A stretch of 12,500 nucleotides of DNA. Origin: Penaeus vannamei. Taxonomy: Eukaryota; Arthropoda; Malacostraca; Decapoda; Penaeidae. The position numbers were made by a program, and so were the translations under genes. The notes beneath the pieces are model-generated. The model saw only the letters and a list, made by a program, of their open reading frames with translations. It did no database searches and was not told the DNA's origin. Below are positions 9,918-12,500 of the stretch, in pieces. The DNA lies in NCBI RefSeq assembly GCF_042767895.1, contig NC_091553.1:28526201-28538700 (forward strand). Reading direction: 5' to 3'. Numbering within the stretch: position 1 is the first letter of the stretch; each line of letters opens with the position of its first letter.

Positions 9918-10100
9918 ACAAATATATATATATATGTGTGTGTGTGTGTGTTTGTTTGTGTGTATGTATGTATATATATGTACATATATGTATATATGTA
10001 TATATATGTATATATTTACTTGCTTGCTTGTTTACTTACCTGCATGCTTACTTGGGTGTTTGCTTTCTTTCTCCCTTCTTAATTACTCGCTCGTTTATTT
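9918..10100. repeat. compound TA/TG/TATG/CTTG microsatellite
   Basis: TA units (about 9918-9935) pass into TG (about 9935-9951), then TATG/TATA units to about 10015. Degenerate CTTG/ACTT tetramers follow to about 10100. The change of unit along the tract is typical of a compound microsatellite. Confidence 0.9.
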
Positions 10101-10290
10101 ACTTACTAACTTTGCGACAAAAAGGGAGAATAAAAACAGAAACAAAAACAAAAGAAAAACGGAAGGGACTCAAATCCGAGGTTCCAGTCGTTTCCTTTGT
10201 GCATTCAGAATCGCCCGTGAAGGATCGTTTGTTTGGAGTGCGATGTCACGAGGGTCTGCCATGCGTTGGCTGCGGAGCGGAGGACCTGCG
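10101..10290. other. unique island, no supportable gene
   Basis: A-rich at first, then balanced. A plus-strand frame reads SPVKDRLFGVRCHEGLPCVG within a longer open frame that starts in the microsatellite. It is not recognised. GACTCAAATCC (10167-10177) loosely resembles a tRNA B box, but no tRNA fold surrounds it. Confidence 0.45.
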
Positions 10291-10580
10291 TGAAAGGAGA
10301 GAGACGGAAATCGATAAAGACAGGCATAAGCACAGATAGAGACAGACAGAGATAGAGACAGAGACAGACAAAGATAGAGACAGACATAGACAGAAACAGA
10401 GACAGACAGAGATAGAGACAGACATAGACAGCAACAGAGACAGACATAGACAGAAACAGAGACAGACAGAGATAGAGACAGAGACAGACAGAGATAGAGA
10501 TAGAGACAGACATAGACAGAAACAGAGACAGAGACAGAAACCAAGATCGAGATGAACAGACAGACAGATAGACAAATACA
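10291..10580. repeat. GACAGA/GATAGA minisatellite with 60-base higher-order unit
   Basis: The basic unit is six bases (GACAGA with GATAGA, CATAGA and AACAGA variants). The first 42 bases of 10381-10440 and 10441-10500 are identical, showing a higher-order period of 60. CAGA/GATA units close the tract. The Ser-Val-Cys-Leu frames on the minus strand are artefacts. Confidence 0.95.
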
Positions 10581-10680
10581 CTCACTCACTCATCCCCCCC
10601 CCCACACACACACGCTCACACACTCAAACACAAACACAAACACACACGCACATTTATATGCATGTATGTGCATATGTACG
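10581..10680. repeat. CTCA, C10 and CA-rich compound tract
   Basis: CACTCACTCACT, a C10 run (10594-10603) and interrupted CA units pass into TGCATGTATG-type sequence. Confidence 0.85.
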
Positions 10681-10900
10681 TATATAATTACGTGTTTGCG
10701 CATGCGAACATGTGCATGTCAGGACGAGCTTTGTGCAGATACTTCTTGAGGGGGATTGAGGGAACATGGCCGCCCTCTCAGGTTTCATCTTGTGTAATGT
10801 TGACTCGTTATCTCCGGCCGGCATCTGGTCCTCCAGTCCTTTAACGCCCTTGTCTCAAGCCCCTCGGGAATTTCTGCTCGGGATTTTATTTTTATTTTAT
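10681..10900. other. unique island with promoter-like words and a short open frame
   Basis: The island contains the NRF-1-like word TGCGCATGCG (10697-10706) and AACATGGCCGCC (10763-10774), which resembles both a YY1 site and a start codon in good context. The frame from 10766 encodes MAALSGFILCNVDSLSPAGI and on to about residue 50, then runs into the pyrimidine tract as a Leu-Phe-Ser polymer (stop at 11134). Only the first 45-50 codons look non-repetitive. It could be a first exon, but nothing confirms this. Confidence 0.2.
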
Positions 10901-11640
10901 AGTTGTATCAGTAATTTGTCAGATCGATTTTTTTCTTTCTCCTCCTCCTTCTCTTCTTTTTCTTCTTCCACTTCTCCCCCCCCCCTCCTCCTCCTCCTTT
11001 CTATACTTGTTATCTCCATTATCTTGTTTTTATTGTTGTTCTTGTTCTTATTGATCTTCCATTCGCTTCTCCTCCTCTTCTTCTTCATTTTCTTTCTCCT
11101 TTTTTTGCAGCTTTTCGTATATTTATCAGATTGATATTCATCTCCAATGTCCTCGACTGCATTTTTTAAAAATCGTGGTTCTGAGACTTCCATGGAGAGA
11201 CCCGCCTCTTATCATCATCATCATCTACTTCTGCTCTTTTTTCTTTTTTTCTTTTTCTACGCCATCATTATCGTTTCCCTCTTCTCCCCCTCGCCCTCTC
11301 TTTTTCTCCATCATACTGCATCTTCATCTTGAAATCAATCTTTAACAGCGTCGCCTGTTCTTTAAAATATGATTTTTTTTCCCGACCGTCGATCTTTTCA
11401 AGCCTTACCGACAGAAATAAACACAAATACACGCATATAATTTACAAACCCACAATGCCTTTCTACTTCTTCATCCCCGCCTCCTCCTCCTCCTCCTCCC
11501 TTTTCTTCTTCTTCTTCAGCCTTTTCCCTAAGTCACCAGACTGATATTCATCTCAAATAACCTCGCCTTTTTTTCAAAAGAAAGGATCCCCGACCCTCGT
11601 TCTTAAGATTCAAACCCATATCTCGGGCTTATCATTTAGA
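10901..11640 (+). repeat. degenerate tandem module, three copies, about 200 bases each
   Basis: Each copy is a T/C-rich tract followed by a less simple segment. The word TTCATCT anchors them at 11137, 11323 and 11547. Copies 1 and 3 share CAG.TGATATTCATCTC (11127-11144 and 11537-11554). Copies 2 and 3 share GCC/CCT-T rich sequence, CCCGACC.TCG.TCTT (about 11382 and 11590) and ATTTA.AAACCCACA (about 11441 and 11636). The pyrimidine parts contain TCC/TTC runs and C10 (10976-10985). The copies are diverged with indels. Confidence 0.65.
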
Positions 11641-11764
11641 AACCCACAGTCCCTATGATGTGTCAAGTCAGCTGATTTCCCCGGAGTGGTTGCTGAAGGC
11701 CTTCCTACCGTGGGAAAAAAGGCAATGGAAGGGCCTCTGTGTATTCTAGGAGTTCCTTTTCTGT
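11641..11764. other. unique spacer with short palindromes
   Basis: The spacer contains the palindromes TCAGCTGA (11668-11675) and GAAGGCCTTC (11695-11704). The minus strand reads SLFKDPTEKELLEYTEALPL before a stop, which looks protein-like but is only about 25 codons and enters the purine tract in frame. Confidence 0.35.
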
Positions 11765-12067
11765 AGGATCTTTAAAGAGGCTGAATTGGGAGGAGTGGGG
11801 GTGGAGGAGGAGGGGAGAGGGTGGAGAAGGGGGGAATAGGAAGAGTAGGGGAAAAGGGTAGGGGGGGAGAGAGGGTAAGAGGAGTAGAAAAGGAGAAGGG
11901 GGAGAGGAGATGGGGGAGAAGAGGAGAGAGGGAGGGGTAGGGGGGGAAAGAGGATAGGAGGAGGAGTAGGAGGAGAGAGGGTGGTAGGGACGATATTCAG
12001 GTATAAGAGTGGGGTTAGTGGGGTGAGGAGGGAGGGGGTATGTAAGGAGGACATTTAGATAAGAGGG
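11765..12067. repeat. G-rich purine tract
   Basis: About 300 bases of irregular GGAGGA, GGGGTAG and GAGAGGG units with almost no pyrimidine except scattered T. Pro-Ser-Leu frames on the minus strand are artefacts. Confidence 0.9.
11848..11875 (+). other. G-quadruplex motif
   Basis: G runs of 4, 3, 7 and 3 bases are separated by loops AAAA, TA and AGAGA. This satisfies the G3+ N1-7 rule. A second cluster of G runs lies at 11930-11946. Confidence 0.8.
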
Positions 12068-12255
12068 TGAAAAGGGGAGAATCGGTCTTTTCATGTGCAG
12101 TTGAAGAGGTCCTTTCTTTTCTATCTCTTTTCTCTTTTTATATCTTGAAGATGAGGAGAGGATGTCTGAGTGGAATATTGCATTTGTAATTCTGAGATGA
12201 GGAGATACGTCTGCTCTTATCTTTTGAAACAGTTACAGTGTGTGATTTGTTTCAT
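12068..12255. other. unique sequence, no gene seen
   Basis: Mixed sequence with a short direct echo of AGATGAGGAGA..(A/C)GTCTG at about 12149 and 12195. Nothing else is recognised. Confidence 0.5.
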
Positions 12256-12500
12256 AACTCCCATTCTCAAAATCGCTCCTTCGCTTTCCCTTTCTCTCAT
12301 TCTCTCCTTTCTTCTGCTTTCCATGGACCCATTCATTCGCCCACGCCTTCTTTTTATCTTTCACTCGTTCTCTCCCCCCCTCTGTCTTTCATTCTCCCAT
12401 TCTTTCTCTCACTCCTTCGCTTTCTCTTCATCTCATTTTCTCACTCCCCACATTTTCTCTTCTTCTCCCTCCAAAGTCCTCTTGGCCTCCTCATTCCATT
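12256..12500. repeat. degenerate pyrimidine tract with 136-base echo
   Basis: Mainly C and T with interspersed A. CTCCTTCGCTTTC starts at 12276 and again at 12412. The 36 bases from each start align with about seven differences, which suggests an old tandem duplication. The tract continues past the window edge. Confidence 0.75.

Noticed and set aside
10167..10177. tRNA B-box-like GACTCAAATCC
   Set aside because: Three mismatches to the consensus, with no acceptor or anticodon arms and no A box at the right distance.
10101..10339. Plus-strand frame with RLFGVRCHEGLPCVGCG
   Set aside because: No known domain. The frame begins inside a microsatellite and ends in the GACAGA tract.
10291..10580. 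CRISPR-like array of regular repeats
   Set aside because: There are no unique spacers between repeats; it is a hexamer minisatellite in a eukaryotic context.
11705..12094. Minus-strand frame ending SLFKDPTEKELLEYTEALPL
   Set aside because: Only about 25 complex codons; the rest is a Pro-Ser-Leu translation of the purine tract.

Overview
This window looks like non-coding DNA from a large, microsatellite-rich animal genome. Simple repeats, homopurine or homopyrimidine tracts and degenerate repeats make up well over half of the 12.5 kb. They include pure (CA), (GT), (GA), (CT) and (TA) runs of up to about 135 bases, plus ATT/TGA trinucleotide fields, a GACAGA minisatellite and G-rich tandem repeats. 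This density, the mixture of classes, and a left end that appears to match a dispersed repeat I remember from marine animals fit a decapod crustacean, with a penaeid shrimp as best guess. The assignment is inference from texture and recall; no gene confirms it. I found no protein-coding gene, rRNA or complete tRNA that I can support. Every long open frame either runs through a simple repeat (His-Thr, Ser-Leu, Arg-Glu, Ile or Cys-Val polymers) or has only a short complex segment with no recognisable domain.

Layout. 1-262: fragments of a dispersed repeat, with a strong 40-base palindrome. 254-528: TGA/TAA trinucleotides. 529-984: unique. 985-1316: CA tract. 1317-2286: AT-rich unique sequence and a degenerate CA tract. 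2287-2398: TA palindrome. 2399-5390: two successive composite modules, each made of a pyrimidine tract, a shared element of about 50 bases, a spacer, a purine tract and a similar tail. 5391-6660: a GC-rich patch, a T-rich tract, AT-rich sequence and a degenerate 74-base CA-rich tandem repeat. 6661-7325: two CpG-rich unique patches separated by a TA/CA/TG palindromic field. 7326-8755: a long pyrimidine tract with (GT)67 and nested (CT) runs. 8926-9190: ATT field. 9331-9812: purine-rich with a 48-base G-rich tandem repeat. 9918-10100: compound microsatellite. 10291-10580: GACAGA minisatellite with a 60-base higher-order period. 10901-11640: a degenerate three-copy module of about 200 bases. 11765-12067: G-rich tract with a G-quadruplex motif. 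12256-12500: pyrimidine tract.

No genes work together here. The notable structure is architectural. Pyrimidine and purine tracts alternate along the strand. Several microsatellites carry recurring flanking sequence, which suggests that they spread or duplicated with a neighbouring element rather than arising independently. The unique islands hold a few promoter-like words (E-box palindrome, NRF-1-like and YY1-like sites, ISRE-like words, a TAAT cluster), all weak on their own.
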